Positions 1-10,419 of a stretch of DNA of 64,000 bases are shown here, piece by piece. Numbering within the stretch: position 1 is the first letter of the stretch; each line of letters begins with the position of its first letter. A program made the translations under genes and the position numbers. The notes beneath the pieces are model-generated. The model saw nothing but the letters and a program-made list of their open reading frames with translations. It searched no databases and was not told where the DNA came from. The stretch lies in NCBI GenBank assembly GCA_027422505.1, contig JAPQWV010000005.1, forward strand, positions 7,383,501 to 7,447,500, in the 5' to 3' direction. Origin of the DNA: Craterostigma plantagineum (lineage: Eukaryota > Streptophyta > Magnoliopsida > Lamiales > Linderniaceae).

Positions 1-963
1 ACTGGCCAGTGAATTCGAAATGAAGGACTTGGGGCCAGCAAACAAAATCCTTGGCGTGCAAATTTCTCGAGACAGAAGCAAGCGGAAGATCTGGCTTTCC
101 CAAAAGAATTATTTGAAGAAAATCTTGCGAAGGTTCAACATGCAAGATAGTAAGCCAATATCTACCCCTCTTGCTGCTAATTTCAAGTTATCCTCCGAGA
201 TGTGTCCTACTGATGAAGACGAAAGGATAGAAATGTCTCGACTGCCATATGCATCGGCGGTAGGAAGTCTAATGTTCGCAATGATCTGTACCAGACCAGA
301 CATTGCCCATGCAGTGGAGTCGTTAGCCGATACATGTCCAACCCTGGTCGGGAGCACTGGAGTGCTGTTAAGATGATTCTCAGATATATCAAAGGAACCT
401 CGGATCTCGCCTTATATTACGGAGGTACAGATTTTACTGTCCATGGTTTTGTTGATGCAGATTATGCAGGTGAACTTGATAAAAGCAGATCCACAACCGG
501 ATATGTGTTTAATCTTGCTGGCGGTGCTGTAAGCTGGGTTTCAAAACTGCAGTCCATTGTTGTAACGTCAACAACGTGCTGTAAGCTGGGTTTCAAAACT
601 GCAGTCCATTGTTGTAACGTCAACAACGGAAGCAGAATATGTCGCAGCTACGCAAGCCAGTAAAGAGGCAATATGGTTGAAGATGTTGCTGGAAGAACTC
701 GGCCACAAACAGGAGTGTTCTCTATTGTGATAGCCAGAGTGCGTTGCATCTTGCAAGGAATCCAGCATATCATTCAAGAACCAAACACATCCGGGTCCAA
801 TACCACTTTGTTCGTGAACAAGTGGAAGAGGGGACTGTGGACATGCAAAAAGTTCACACTGCGGATAATCTGGCAGACTACATGACCAAAGCAATTCTTG
901 TGGACAAGTTTATGTGGTGTCGTTCCTCATGTGGATTGACTGAGCATAAGTAACATGCAAAGG
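1..963 (+). pseudogene. Ty1/copia pol 3' end (RT C-terminus and RNase H), decayed
   Basis: The window opens inside a copia polyprotein. Frame one (20-376) carries the late RT region, with the residues LGVQI, a run of lysine-rich sequence and RPDIAHAV. A shifted frame from 334 carries the copia RNase H (YADYAGELDKSR-like, [14 protein letters not shown]). A third frame (744-953) carries the C-terminal HI and NLADYMTKA segments. At least two frame changes break it. One is explained by an exact 52-bp tandem duplication at 524-627. The pol end is followed by a candidate LTR. Family assignment is firm from these motifs; the element is not functional. Confidence 0.93.
524..627 (+). repeat. Perfect 52-bp tandem duplication inside copia RNase H
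   Basis: Two identical 52-bp units (524-575 and 576-627), each starting GTGCTGTAAGCTGGG. Since 52 is not a multiple of three, the second copy throws the reading frame just before the conserved end of RNase H. Confidence 0.95.
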
Positions 964-1020
964 CGAGCTAGAAGGATGGTGTGAAGATCTGATTGGTCAT
1001 CAATCAAATCTTCAAGTGAG

Positions 1021-1410
1021 ATTAATGAAAAATGTGGCCAACCCACTTCACCTAACATTATAATAATATTAAATTATAATATTATTATATTGTTATTAGA
1101 TAGGCTTTTGCCTATAAATAGCATAGCTTTACACACCAAAGAAAGAAATAAGAGAGGAAGAGGAGAAAGAAAAGAGAGAAAAAAATAGAGGGTTTGTTCG
1201 GTATTTGCCCCAACTATAAAGAGAGATAGTGAGTGTTTTCTCCTTTATAGATTGAGAGGTTGTAACCCCTGTTTTTACCCCAATAATAAATTTCTACCTC
1301 GCCCGTGGTTTTTTACCCCAAGTTAAAAAGGGGTTTTCCACGTAAATTCCCGTGTTCCATTTATCCTCACAGTCATTTCCAATCTCGTTAAGCTGTCCAT
1401 TTCGCAACAT
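1021..1410 (+). mobile_element. Candidate 3' LTR of the copia element
   Basis: Just after the pol end lies a degenerate polypurine stretch (CAAGTGAGAT near 1013). It is followed by AT-rich DNA with a TATA-like box (CCTATAAATAG near 1111), a purine-rich GAGAGAAAGA stretch and a T/C-rich tail, the usual order of a copia LTR. The left edge is approximate. The right edge is not readable because no terminal CA or target duplication could be matched. Confidence 0.6.
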
Positions 1411-1684
1411 TATATATATTATCTTGGTTAATACTGCAAACCAAACGGGCCCTATACTATCTTGGTTAATCTTGTCAATACGAGGCTTGGTAATAGAGGG
1501 CAGTTTCCATTGGGATTCGTACACTTAATCTTTATGGCGAGTTTGTTATGCGAAATTGCATGAAAAAAAATGAAGGAAAATTAAGTTAGCGCCTCAAACG
1601 TTTATACGTTACGTTACGCTTCCAATGTTGTAAAATTTTTATTTTCTTATCCGCCTTAAAATTCTTATGCCAAACGCACCTTAA

Positions 1685-1919
1685 GGCTTGGTTTGAATCG
1701 TAGAAAGCGATGGGGAAAAGAAAACTAGAGAGAAATTGATTTCCACTAGTTTTTCCCTCATTTTGCTCACCATGGAGAAAAATAATTTTCCATATTTTTT
1801 GTTTAAACTTAACTTTCACTTTTTTCCTTACCTATTTTTCTTTAGTCAACCAAACACAAATGATTTCCTTCTTCATTTCTTTTCTTTTCCTCGCTAAATT
1901 CCTTTAACCAAACACAGCC
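1685..1919. mobile_element. Tourist-like (PIF/Harbinger) MITE
   Basis: A 235-bp non-coding element. Its ends are inverted (GGCTTGGTTTGAA at the left, GGCTGTGTTTGG read from the right on the other strand). The flanks are TAA at 1682-1684 and TAA at 1920-1922, the 3-bp TWA target duplication expected of PIF/Harbinger elements. Confidence 0.7.
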
Positions 1920-1932
1920 TAATGAATGGTTC

Positions 1933-2372
1933 TACAGCAGTCAAATTCCCCCACCCCCCCCCCCCCCCAAGGGTGGGACGGGCTGCAATGTTCCAGGCCC
2001 GCCAGAGGGCGTGCCTGAACGGGCTAGCCCACATTGCCCGCGGGCTTTGGCGAGGTGGGGCTGGCCTGTCCGCTAGTTAGCCCGCCGATATTTTAAAAAG
2101 ATATATATTAACTAATAAATATATATTTATATATAAATTGTATAATTTTTTTATATTTTTGATGTAAAATATGTAATCTAATAAAGTTTAAAATTAGTTA
2201 ATATTAACAAGTTGAATTAGGTTAAATAATTTTTTTGAATTTATTTTTTTGATTTTTTAGTTTTATGCATATTTTTTATTTTTTTAACTAGAGCGGGCAA
2301 AGCCCGCTAGTGGGCAGGGGGGCCACCTTTTCTTAGGCCGCCCCGCCCCGCCAGCCTGTTTTGACAGATCTA
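1933..2372. mobile_element. hAT-type MITE with GC-rich ends
   Basis: Ends are TACAGCAGTCAAA at the left and TAGATCTGTCAAAAC read from the right. GC-rich subterminal blocks (GCCCGC/GCGGGC) flank an AT-rich core. It starts only 13 bp after the Tourist-like element and carries a C homopolymer (about 1953-1969). No convincing 8-bp duplication was found, so it may be old or altered at an edge. It belongs to the same group as the elements at 17908 and 19829. Confidence 0.65.
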
Positions 2373-2650
2373 GAATATCTGGGTATTCGTACGCATAACC
2401 TTTAGACGTGTTTAATGATCACTTTACCTAAAACTAACTTATTATTGTATTGTGATGAGAGGTAGATAGGATATTTTAGGACATTTCTTTAGAATTTTTT
2501 TTAATTTTGTGCAAACTTTTTAATTTCTTTAGAAATTTTTTAGAAATATTAATGACCAATTATTATTATATAATAGAAGACATTGCGTGGGCCGTGGAGT
2601 GGAATAAATTGATCACGAAAATTGTTGAAACAAAAAAAAAATGAACTCGT

Positions 2651-2725
2651 AACCTATTGATTAAATAACGACAATACAAACCTATATTTTAAAACCTATT
2701 GATTAAATAACGACAATACAAACCT
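2651..2725. repeat. Short direct duplication (33-bp unit)
   Basis: A 33-bp unit starting AACCTATTGATTAAATAACG occurs at 2651 and again at 2693, a 42-bp period. The rest of 2373-3300 is AT-rich; no gene is seen there. Confidence 0.85.
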
Positions 2726-3326
2726 CCATCTTAAGAACAACACCCACCCACCCCTCCTTTGAAGTGTTTTTCAAAATATTTACTTTAAGATCCCCGATTA
2801 AATATCTACATTGGTCCCATCGGGCTACACGTGATTCTGAGTTGCTTTCTTATACTTTATTATCATATCTGATGCTGAAGTTATTCAGATCTGATAAATC
2901 TGCAACGATTGGCTCGTTATCATATGGTCCCTATGGATTTGGCATTTTCAATGGAGAATATTTGATTAATTACTATACTATCAGAATGAACATCTTTACA
3001 AATGTCCCCAAATGAAAAGTAAACGAATGCCCCCAGGTGTCCAAAAATGTACCTTTCTGTATAGGGCTATAAGGGTATATTTGAATTCACCCTCTGTCAT
3101 AAGTTTAATTTAATATTCAGGCCCTATTAAAAAAACTTTAGGTTAAAAGATCCAATTTTTGTAAAATTTAGAGATAAGAACCTAACTAAAAAAAGTGATA
3201 TAAAAGTTATATGAACTGGTATAGAATGATCGTTTTGTGTTACAAACTTTCAACATGTTATTGCAGAACAATGAAGTGGTACTGCAGAAATGAACTGGTA
3301 TCAGATGATCATTAGCTGGTACCAGA

Positions 3327-3830
3327 TAGGGTTGCAAACGAATCGAGTCGAATACCGCAATATTCTATTCGTATTCGGATGACAATCGAATACGAATACG
3401 AATACTCGAATATTTAATCGAATCATAAAATCGATTCTTATTCGAATTCGAATATTCAAATCGAATATCGAATACTTGTATTCAAAGTCATCTTTCAGTT
3501 TTTATTTAATAAATATAAACAATATTATATTTAAAATATATATTGAATTATAATAAATTATATTTAAACATATATTGACTTATAACATATTATTTTTAAA
3601 TGTGTTAGTGAGTTATCATATATTATATGTGAATATATATTAATTATATTATATTTTATGTTGTATTATTCGAATCGAATAAATCGGTTAATTTTCAAAT
3701 CGAATATTGTGATTTCATATCTGTATTCGTATATTTCTCGAATAAAAAAACATATTCTTATTCGGATTCGTATTCTAGATATTCGAATTCGAATCTTAAA
3801 ATTTTGAATCGAATCGCGAATCGAACAAAA
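3327..3830. mobile_element. Probable hAT-type MITE with CGAATA subterminal repeats, one end decayed
   Basis: The left end reads TAGGGTTGCAAACGAATCG. Many CGAATA/TATTCG words crowd both margins around an AT-rich core. The matching right-hand TIR is not present, so the right edge is approximate. The flanks (about 3090-3320 and 3840-3925) share the 'aggcc(c)tga' and 'aaaatgaaactcc' sequence style of the repeat near 22060-22440, so this element probably sits inside an older repeat. Confidence 0.5.
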
Positions 3831-3944
3831 AAAGTTCGATTCAGGTCCTTAAAACTAATTTTTTTTCCTGACAGGGCCTGAATCCAAAATGAAACTCCTT
3901 ATGGGTTCTCAAATGAAAAGTCTCTTAAATATTATACACTATTC

Positions 3945-3958
3945 CACGAGCCAACCAC
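3945..3958 (+). promoter_or_regulatory. Iron-dependent regulatory sequence (IDRS) of the ferritin promoter
   Basis: CACGAGCCAACCAC matches the published plant ferritin IDRS, CACGAGNCCNCCAC, at all but one fixed position. That element mediates repression of ferritin genes when iron is low (known for AtFER1 and maize ferritin). It lies 88 bp before the candidate TATA box. A G-box-like CCACGTGT follows near 3991. Confidence 0.75.
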
Positions 3959-4032
3959 GCGCCTCCTCGAATCAATCCGTCATTTTCGCTCCACGTGTCT
4001 CCCATCGAACGGTGCTCGTTTCACCAGCACCC

Positions 4033-4038
4033 TATATA
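4033..4038 (+). promoter_or_regulatory. Candidate TATA box of the ferritin gene
   Basis: TATATA within CCCTATATACAC, 88 bp after the IDRS-like motif. A start site 25-35 bp downstream would fall at about 4060-4070, exactly where the hAT-type insertion at 4071 begins. Confidence 0.5.
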
Positions 4039-4070
4039 CACTTAATCGAACTATTCATCTCTATCGTGTC

Positions 4071-4963
4071 TAGGGCTGGGAAAAAATACCGAAATACCGA
4101 AATACCGTCCTTATCGTATCGAATCGTATCGAAAATATCGAAAATTTTGGTATACCGAAGTTTTTGGTAAGGTATGATACCGTACCGAAAATTTTCGGTA
4201 CCGTAATGGTATGAAAGTTTTTAAAATAAGGTATACCGATTATACCGAATACCGAAATACTAAAATTTTTAATATATTTTATATATATACACACTTACAT
4301 ATATTATATTATTTCAAAAAATATAAAATGAAAAATTAAGGATCTTCATAAACTTATTTAGCCCATAAATTATTAACTTATACACAACTTTCTAAGATTA
4401 GGCCCACCATATTTTACTTATGTAACTCAAGTAAAGTTTAATTTTTGCCTTTTTAATGTTTTTTTTCTTCAGGATTTTGAAAGCGTGAAGATGCAAATGC
4501 AATTACTTTTTGTTAATCTTCACTAATTTTTTAAATATACCCGCTTCGTTCTAATTAATTTGTATATAAAGTTGTATTTTGTGGTTATGTAAAGTTTTTT
4601 TTGTCTTACTAAGGAGACTGGCTAAAATATGTAAATTATTTAATGTTAAAAAATCTTTTTATTTTGAAAATTTTGGTATTAATAATCTATCTTATTGGGG
4701 CCTAAGGAGTTTGAATTGATTAAAAATTCCAAAATAGCGAATTAACGAGTTACGAGGTATGCATGGTAAAAAACCCTCCGTGTGAATGGTATAGAAGGTA
4801 TGGTACCGATACCATACCGAAATTTTGGTATGATACCGTATCGAAATTTAAGGTATACCGAAATTTTGGTATGGTATTGGTATGATTTTTTTGGATACCG
4901 AAATTTCGGTACGGTATACGGTATCACAGTTTTGGTACGGTATACCGTACCGAACCACCCCTA
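4071..4963. mobile_element. 893-bp hAT-type MITE at the ferritin transcription start
   Basis: Flanked by a perfect 8-bp duplication ATCGTGTC (4063-4070 and 4964-4971), the length made by hAT transposases. The ends read TAGGGCTGGG at the left and TAGGGGTGGT from the right. Both margins are packed with GGTATACCG/CGGTAT words that can fold back, and the middle is AT-rich. No coding capacity. It splits the TATA region from the ferritin start codon at 5016. Confidence 0.9.
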
Positions 4964-5015
4964 ATCGTGTCGTTGCTGAGATCTCAGACAAGAGAACGAA
5001 GAGTCGGGGAGAAAA

Positions 5016-7466
5016 ATGGAGCTGAAATTTTCGTCACCTTCATCATCTGCAGTGAAATCGATCGCCGGGAATGTGAACAACGCGCTCGTTTCATCTATTG
5101 CCCATGGATTCTCTGTGAATTTCGATGGCGGAAAGGGAACACATGCGAGGCGCTTGGTGTGCGAATCGAAGCAGTCCGTCGAAGCCAAGACGTTGACCGG
5201 TTTCAATTTCGAGCCGTTCGAAGAAGTGAAGAAAGAGCTTATGCTCGTTCCATCGGTGCCTCAGGAGTCTCTGGCCAGGCATAAGTACGCCGATCAGTGC
5301 GAGGCTGCTATCAACGAGCAAATCAAGTCGGTTTTCGTTGCTTTCCTCTTTGTAGATCTGATTGCTAGTTTGACTACTCTGACGTATGTTTGAAAATTGT
5401 TTTGCAGCGTGGAGTACAACGTGTCGTATGTATACCATGCTATGTATGCTTATTTTGACAGGGACAACGTTGCACTCAAGGGACTTGCCAAGTGAAGATC
5501 TCTATAAATTATTCTGATTCTTAGAATGATACCTTGTACGAGTTGTTCTTTCTTTACTGATATTCTTCGTTTACTTTTAGGTTCTTCAAGGAATCCAGTG
5601 AAGAAGAAAGAGAGCACGCTGAGAAGCTGATGGAGTATCAGGTGTTTGATGATTTGCGTGCTTAATTTCTTTTTCTAGTAGTATCAAGAGTTTGGTACAG
5701 TTTTTTCATGCCTGTTTGCTTTTCCCTTGAAAAATTTCAGAACAAGCGAGGTGGCAAAGTGAAGCTGCAGCCTATTGCGAATCCGCTTTCAGAATTCGAC
5801 CATGCTGAAAAAGGAGATGCACTATATGGTATTGTAATCGATGCACTTCGGTGTGCTATGCAGAATTGTGATCCTGCCCTGTTGCTAAGATATTCAATTT
5901 TAGTTTTGATGATTGTTTGTACGTATTGTAATGTGGGAAAGATTGGGCATGAAAACTACGGTGCAGAAGCATAGTTATTTGGGGCGCGCCTAAGGCGCGC
6001 CTAGGCGGTGAACGAGGTGAGGCGATGGTCAATCGCCTCTACGTGCTCAGAGGCGACCTCCTTTGCGGAGGCGCGCCTGAGGCGGCGCCTCAGCGTGAGT
6101 CGTTGAGCCGCCTAGGCGGTGAGGCGACCGCCTTGGTGAAGCTTGGTCCATTTGAGCTGTAAATTTGTCGATGACAGGAAAGCTGCAAGAAGATGAAGTA
6201 GAAAAACCCTAAAATTGATTATGGGCTTGATTTGGGCCTATTGGAAAAATATATATATCAAACATTAAAATCTTAAAAAGACCCAATTGAGTTTAATTGT
6301 AATTTTTATTTCTTTTTTTTTCCAAAATTGTAATTTTTATTTCTACAATGCAAATTAATTGATTTTTTCATATATAATTAACGAATTCTTATTAATTAAA
6401 TGAACTTATCAACAAAAAAAAATTCATAAGAAAGCATGAACAATTATTTATATAGTCAAATGTACTCAATAAGAGTATATTATATATAATATTTATAAGT
6501 TCTATGTAGATATTCAAACCGTATTCACTTAATAAAAATTGCAGTTTTTAATTAAATAACCAAAGTTTTTTAATATAACTGAATACCATCTATATAAGTT
6601 ATGAAATAAAATCAATATACCTATACTACCACATTTTTATTTAATCAAATTTGTTGGAAAAACATTTATATCTGTAAAAATTCTATAAAACTAAATATAT
6701 TATCATATATAATATTAGTATAATAAATCTCGCCTCGGTTTATGAGGCGGGCGCCTTATTTGCGCCTCGCCTCTAAGGCAAGGCGGGTGGCATATCGCCT
6801 CTTTGCGCCTCTCGCCTTTAATAACTATGTGCAGAAGTTGTTCTCCCATCTTCGTCTGTGTGTACATACATTCACTGATTGGGACAAATTTAAACTGATT
6901 TGCATTCTCTTCGTTCTTGATTTTAATTTCCCGCTTTTACTGATCGAATTTTCATCTGTCTCATAGCAATGGAGCTGGCTCTGTCTTTGGAGAAGCTAAC
7001 GAATGAGAAGCTGCTGAAATTGCACGCTGTAAGTGACCTTCCTCTTTATCTGTTATAGCATTGCAATATACGAAAACCCTGGGTTGGATAAATGAAAATG
7101 TCTGTTTCATTAACAGGTGGCGTCCAAAAACAACGATGTTCAGTTAGCTGACTTCGTCGAGTCCGAGTATTTGACTGAGCAGGTTCGACTCCTAGCCACA
7201 AAAAAAAAGTTTCTTACTCCTTTTTCATTCCACTTATTAAACATCGACGCGAAATTAGCCATCATCCTTAATTTTCTAAGGTCGACTCTATCAAGAAAAT
7301 CGCCGAGTATGTCGCACAGCTTAGGAGGGTCGGCAAAGGCCACGGTAGGAGGAAACCCTTTCAATTCTTTCCGTTGTACATATCATTTGTCGTCGTTTCT
7401 AACGTTTATTTTTTCTTGCTCTGCTGCTTAGGCGTGTGGCACTTCGACCAAACGCTTCGCAACTAA
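5016..7466 (+). CDS. FER: Ferritin, plastid type (8 exons)
   Basis: Plastid iron-storage protein: 24 subunits form a shell that oxidises Fe(II) and stores it as a mineral. Exons: 5016-5326, 5408-5491, 5581-5641, 5741-5828, 6967-7028, 7117-7182, 7281-7344 and 7432-7466. All introns are GT..AG. Together they give 771 nt, or 256 residues, a normal plant length, and eight exons is the usual plant ferritin structure. The first 60 or so residues look like a transit peptide. The plant extension peptide ([13 protein letters not shown]) follows, then the four-helix core with YNVSYVYHA, the ferroxidase segment [19 protein letters not shown], and the C-terminal VGKGHGVWHFDQ. Regulation: an IDRS-like motif at 3945. 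Oddities: hAT-type insertions at the transcription start and in intron 4. The protein ends after TLRN, slightly shorter than many homologues. The open stretch into intron 1 is not coding. Confidence 0.96.
5970..6829. mobile_element. 860-bp hAT-type MITE in ferritin intron 4
   Basis: Perfect 8-bp duplication TGCAGAAG (5962-5969 and 6830-6837) and TIRs CATAGTTATT / AATAACTATG. Both ends are crowded with GGCGCC and AGGCG words, and the core is AT-rich with no ORF. It makes up most of intron 4 (5829-6966). The splice sites lie outside it. Confidence 0.92.
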
Positions 7467-7998
7467 GAGTAGCGAGGAAAAAAACTGTTGTTTGAAGAAG
7501 CTCTTAGATCTTATCCATCCTTTCTCTGTGATTCACTAACATCCCATGTCTATGTTCTGCCCTTCAGCTTTTGGTTTGCTTGTAGTTTGCGTTGTACTTC
7601 AACTCGCTTTTCTGGACTTGCTTACGTTTATCACCTCTTTTTTCCAAACCATTCATGGGATTAAGTATCACTAAATTGACAAAAGCAGATTTTTTAGAAA
7701 GTGACTTTATTAAAAAAGTAAATTTTAGTTTAATAGTGTTTGGTAAATTCACATTTAAAAAGTCCATTTTAATTGTAACGTACGCGTGCTTCTCAAAAGT
7801 GGGATTTTTCCACTTTTGCACGATGGGTAAGTTTTATTTAGAATTAATTGCCAACTTTTTGCAAACGAACTCTCAATTCAAAAGTCCATTTGAAACAAGT
7901 CCAAAATCCAATTCCTTAGGTTGCCCAAGAGAATACACATGATTACAAATTACAAAAAAAAAAAATAATTAAAAATTCAAGAAACACGGCAAGAATCT
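7467..7998. other. Intergenic region between two convergent genes
   Basis: Holds the 3' ends of ferritin (+) and the VAPYRIN-like gene (-). AT-rich, with short open frames but no domain or codon signal. No terminator motif can be named. The T-rich and A-rich blocks near 7930-7975 may serve polyadenylation. Confidence 0.6.
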
Positions 7999-9876
7999 TT
8001 ATTCACCTCCTTTCTCTAGCAGAACCCTTATTACATCATCGTACTCCATCAACTTAGCCATATAAATCGGAGTCGCGCCTTTCTCCGTCCGAGCGTTCAC
8101 ATCAGCCCCTCGGCCGATCAGAATGTCCACCGTCTCAATACTCCCGCCCTCGACTGCCATATGCAATGGAGTGTGGCCTTCGTTGTCCACGCAATCCACG
8201 TCAGCGCCGAAGTCTATGAGCATCATTACGGCGTCTTTGTTTCCTCTTAACGAAGCCACGTGGAGAGGTCGAAGGCCGTACTGATCGCAGAAGTTTATGT
8301 TTGCTCCTTTTTGTAAAAGGGATTCGAGCGCTTCGAGGTCTCCTTTTCGCGCTGCGTCGAGCAGTTGCTCGCCTCGCTCGAGTAGCTTCACTATGTCCAT
8401 CTGCGTTAATGTGTTCTTAAACGAATTAATTCGTGGAATTTTTACGGGCTTAATTATCTTTGTCCCATGTACATTTGGGCACTTTAAACTACATCTAGAA
8501 TAGAATGACAAGACAATAAGTTTCAAAATTCTAGCAACTCATGGTCATTAATTTTCAAATTTGAAGCATATTTGGGAGGAAAATGTCTCGCAATTCTGGC
8601 GTTAAGAATCGGTTGATGGAGTTTTGATGCGGCTTAATTTTGACGTGCATATTATGATGGAGTGACATTATAGAGACCAATATGTGTAGCACACCCAACT
8701 TGTGTGGAAATATTATTTTATACATTATATATTATTAATAAGTTATTTAACAAAAAAAATAATTTATGGATAAATTTGTAATAAGTTAAAATTATGATTA
8801 AGCAGTTAAAGGTAAAATATAAATAACTACAGATCGAATTGACAGTTTTTATCCACCTTACGCTCTTTACATAAGAGCAAAGATAATTATTTTAGACGTG
8901 ACAATTTTAAGGCAATAAAATTCAAAATTGTAACAATATAAGGATACATAAATTAAAAACTGCAATTTTCATATGATTAGCATTAAAATAGGATATTAAA
9001 TTTCAAAATTGAAGTAAAAGTTGTCCTTAAATTCTTCCATTTAGCGGCTTCAATTTCGTAAAATAGTTCAATTTTAAAGTTAATGTCTAAAATTGCGACA
9101 TTTAACTAATTTACTCAAATTGTTTAATTTTGATACCACGTGTCCAATAGGTGAATTAATCGTAGTATAATGAGTTATAGAAAAATAACACGGATCGACA
9201 TCAGACTTACGTGGCCCTTATCCCTTGCGACGTCAACCGCCGTCCGCCCCCTCTCAGCGTCGGCGACGGTGGGATCCGCGCCGGCCTCGAGCAGAAGCTC
9301 CACCACCTCCCTATCCCCGTGCGCCGCCGCCTTCCAAAGCGCCGTCTTCCCATCCACTCCCCTCCCCGAGTCCACGTCACCGCCCCTCCCCCGCAGCAAA
9401 TCGGCAGCCACCGACGGCTGCCGCCGCAAAATACCCCTAACCGCGCTGAAATCCCCGGCGTCGAGCGCGCGGGCGAAGAGAATGGGGCCGAGGAAATACA
9501 CCTTCAATTTGACGTCGTACGTCTGCAGATCCGAGCCGAAGAGCGAGCCCACCTCGTCGGCCGGCGTCGAACCGGGTTTTAACCCCGGTGGCGCCCTAGC
9601 GGTTCGCAGTAGGAAGCGGTCGGCGGGAGATTTGGGGAATTTGGCGGGGAAATTGGGCTGGGGTTTGAGGATGATTTGGAATGAGGCGGAGGAGAGCGGC
9701 GGAATTAGGCCGGCGGAGGGGTTGACGAGGAACTTGTGCGGCGAGGAGGTTTGCAGCTTGAAGGCTATGTTCGTCGATGGGAGTAGCGATTTGAGGTTTA
9801 TTGTGGTTCGGCATTTGCTGTTTGGGATGAAGTTTATGTGGATTTCGTGGTCGGAGAGTTCAACTAGTTTCTCCAT
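7999..9876 (-). CDS. VPY-like: VAPYRIN-like protein (MSP domain plus ankyrin repeats)
   Basis: Exon 1 is 9211-9876 and exon 2 is 7999-8400 (stop at 7999-8001). The donor GTAAGT and the acceptor ACGCAG give a phase-0 junction KGH/MDIVKLLERGE. The model gives 355 residues. Residues 1-145 form an MSP (VAP-type) beta domain (MEKLVELSDHEI, NPSAGLIPPLSS, DVKLKVYFLG). One ankyrin unit ends exon 1 (GKTALWKAAAHGDREVVELLL). Exon 2 has about four more, including GLRPLHVASLRGN and GHTPLHMAVEGGS. VAPYRIN binds membrane-trafficking partners and is needed for arbuscular mycorrhizal and rhizobial entry; this copy has the same layout but fewer central ankyrins than the roughly 540-residue family members. It could be a VAPYRIN-LIKE paralogue. 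The start at 9876 was chosen because the longer frame upstream only translates a TAA microsatellite. Confidence 0.88.
8672..8885 (+). repeat. Dispersed repeat family R, copy 1 (in VPY-like intron)
   Basis: About 215 bp. It starts near 'gagaccaatatgtgtagcac' and ends near 'tttttatccaccttacgctc'. Related copies lie at 57953 and 61727, all in the same orientation. AT-rich, no ORF and no clear inverted ends. Confidence 0.7.
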
Positions 9877-9907
9877 TGTGTCGTAGATGGATGGAGACGA
9901 CGACGAC

Positions 9908-9910
<3 letters not shown>

Positions 9911-9946
<36 letters not shown>
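9911..9946 (+). repeat. (TAA)12 microsatellite in the VPY-like 5' leader
   Basis: Twelve uninterrupted TAA units, preceded by a short GAC/CGA run, lie about 35 bp before the VPY-like start codon (read as TTA on the gene strand). Confidence 0.95.
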
Positions 9947-10419
9947 GGGGTCTTTACACCTAAATACCCATTTATATAAAAAATTCGCAAATCAGACCCC
10001 TGCCAGATTTTTTTATATGCAGAAACCTGTCAGAATAAAATTTTTGCAGATTGGTACCCGTTCCGCCCCAAGTACGTCATAGAACACATTTAGGTACCAT
10101 ATGGAAACATATTGTGGTACGTAATACAGTGAGAAAATGGTAAATCATACAACAGACATTAATGTACTGTATAGACCGTATATAGGTACCATATGTGGGT
10201 ACCATATATACGTGTAACATGGTACTTAATACACATACAGAAAGGTACGTCAAGGCTGGAAAAATGATACACACAATCGAACGGGTACTTATATGAAATT
10301 TTTTCTGACAGGGGGTCTGCTTGCAAAAATTTTATGTAAATTGGTATTTCTCTGTTGATACACCTAATAATAATTGTAATAACAACAAAAATATTTTCTT
10401 TTTAATTTTTAGTTATTCT
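9947..10419. other. Intergenic region upstream of the VPY-like gene
   Basis: No gene seen. It contains several GGTACC/GTACCATA words between 10090 and 10290 and paired 'cctgccaga' / 'tctgacaggg' stretches (near 10000 and 10300). This suggests a short, old inverted element, but its borders could not be fixed. Confidence 0.4.

Noticed and set aside
4071..4963. Tyr/Ile-rich ORFs of repeated RYRNF or YRIP type
   Set aside because: Translate the CGGTAT subterminal repeats of the MITE.
7592..7942. 116-codon ORF downstream of ferritin
   Set aside because: Phe/Lys-rich translation of AT-rich DNA with no domain, in the gap between two convergent genes.
9170..9886. Long plus-strand open frame opposite VPY-like exon 1
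   Set aside because: Shadow of a GC-rich coding exon; serine/proline/arginine-rich, no domain, while the minus strand has a clear MSP and ankyrin sequence with splice sites.
9877..9990. Upstream extension of the VPY-like protein with a poly-Tyr/Ser run
   Set aside because: It only translates the TAA and GAC microsatellites; the MSP domain starts normally at the Met at 9876.
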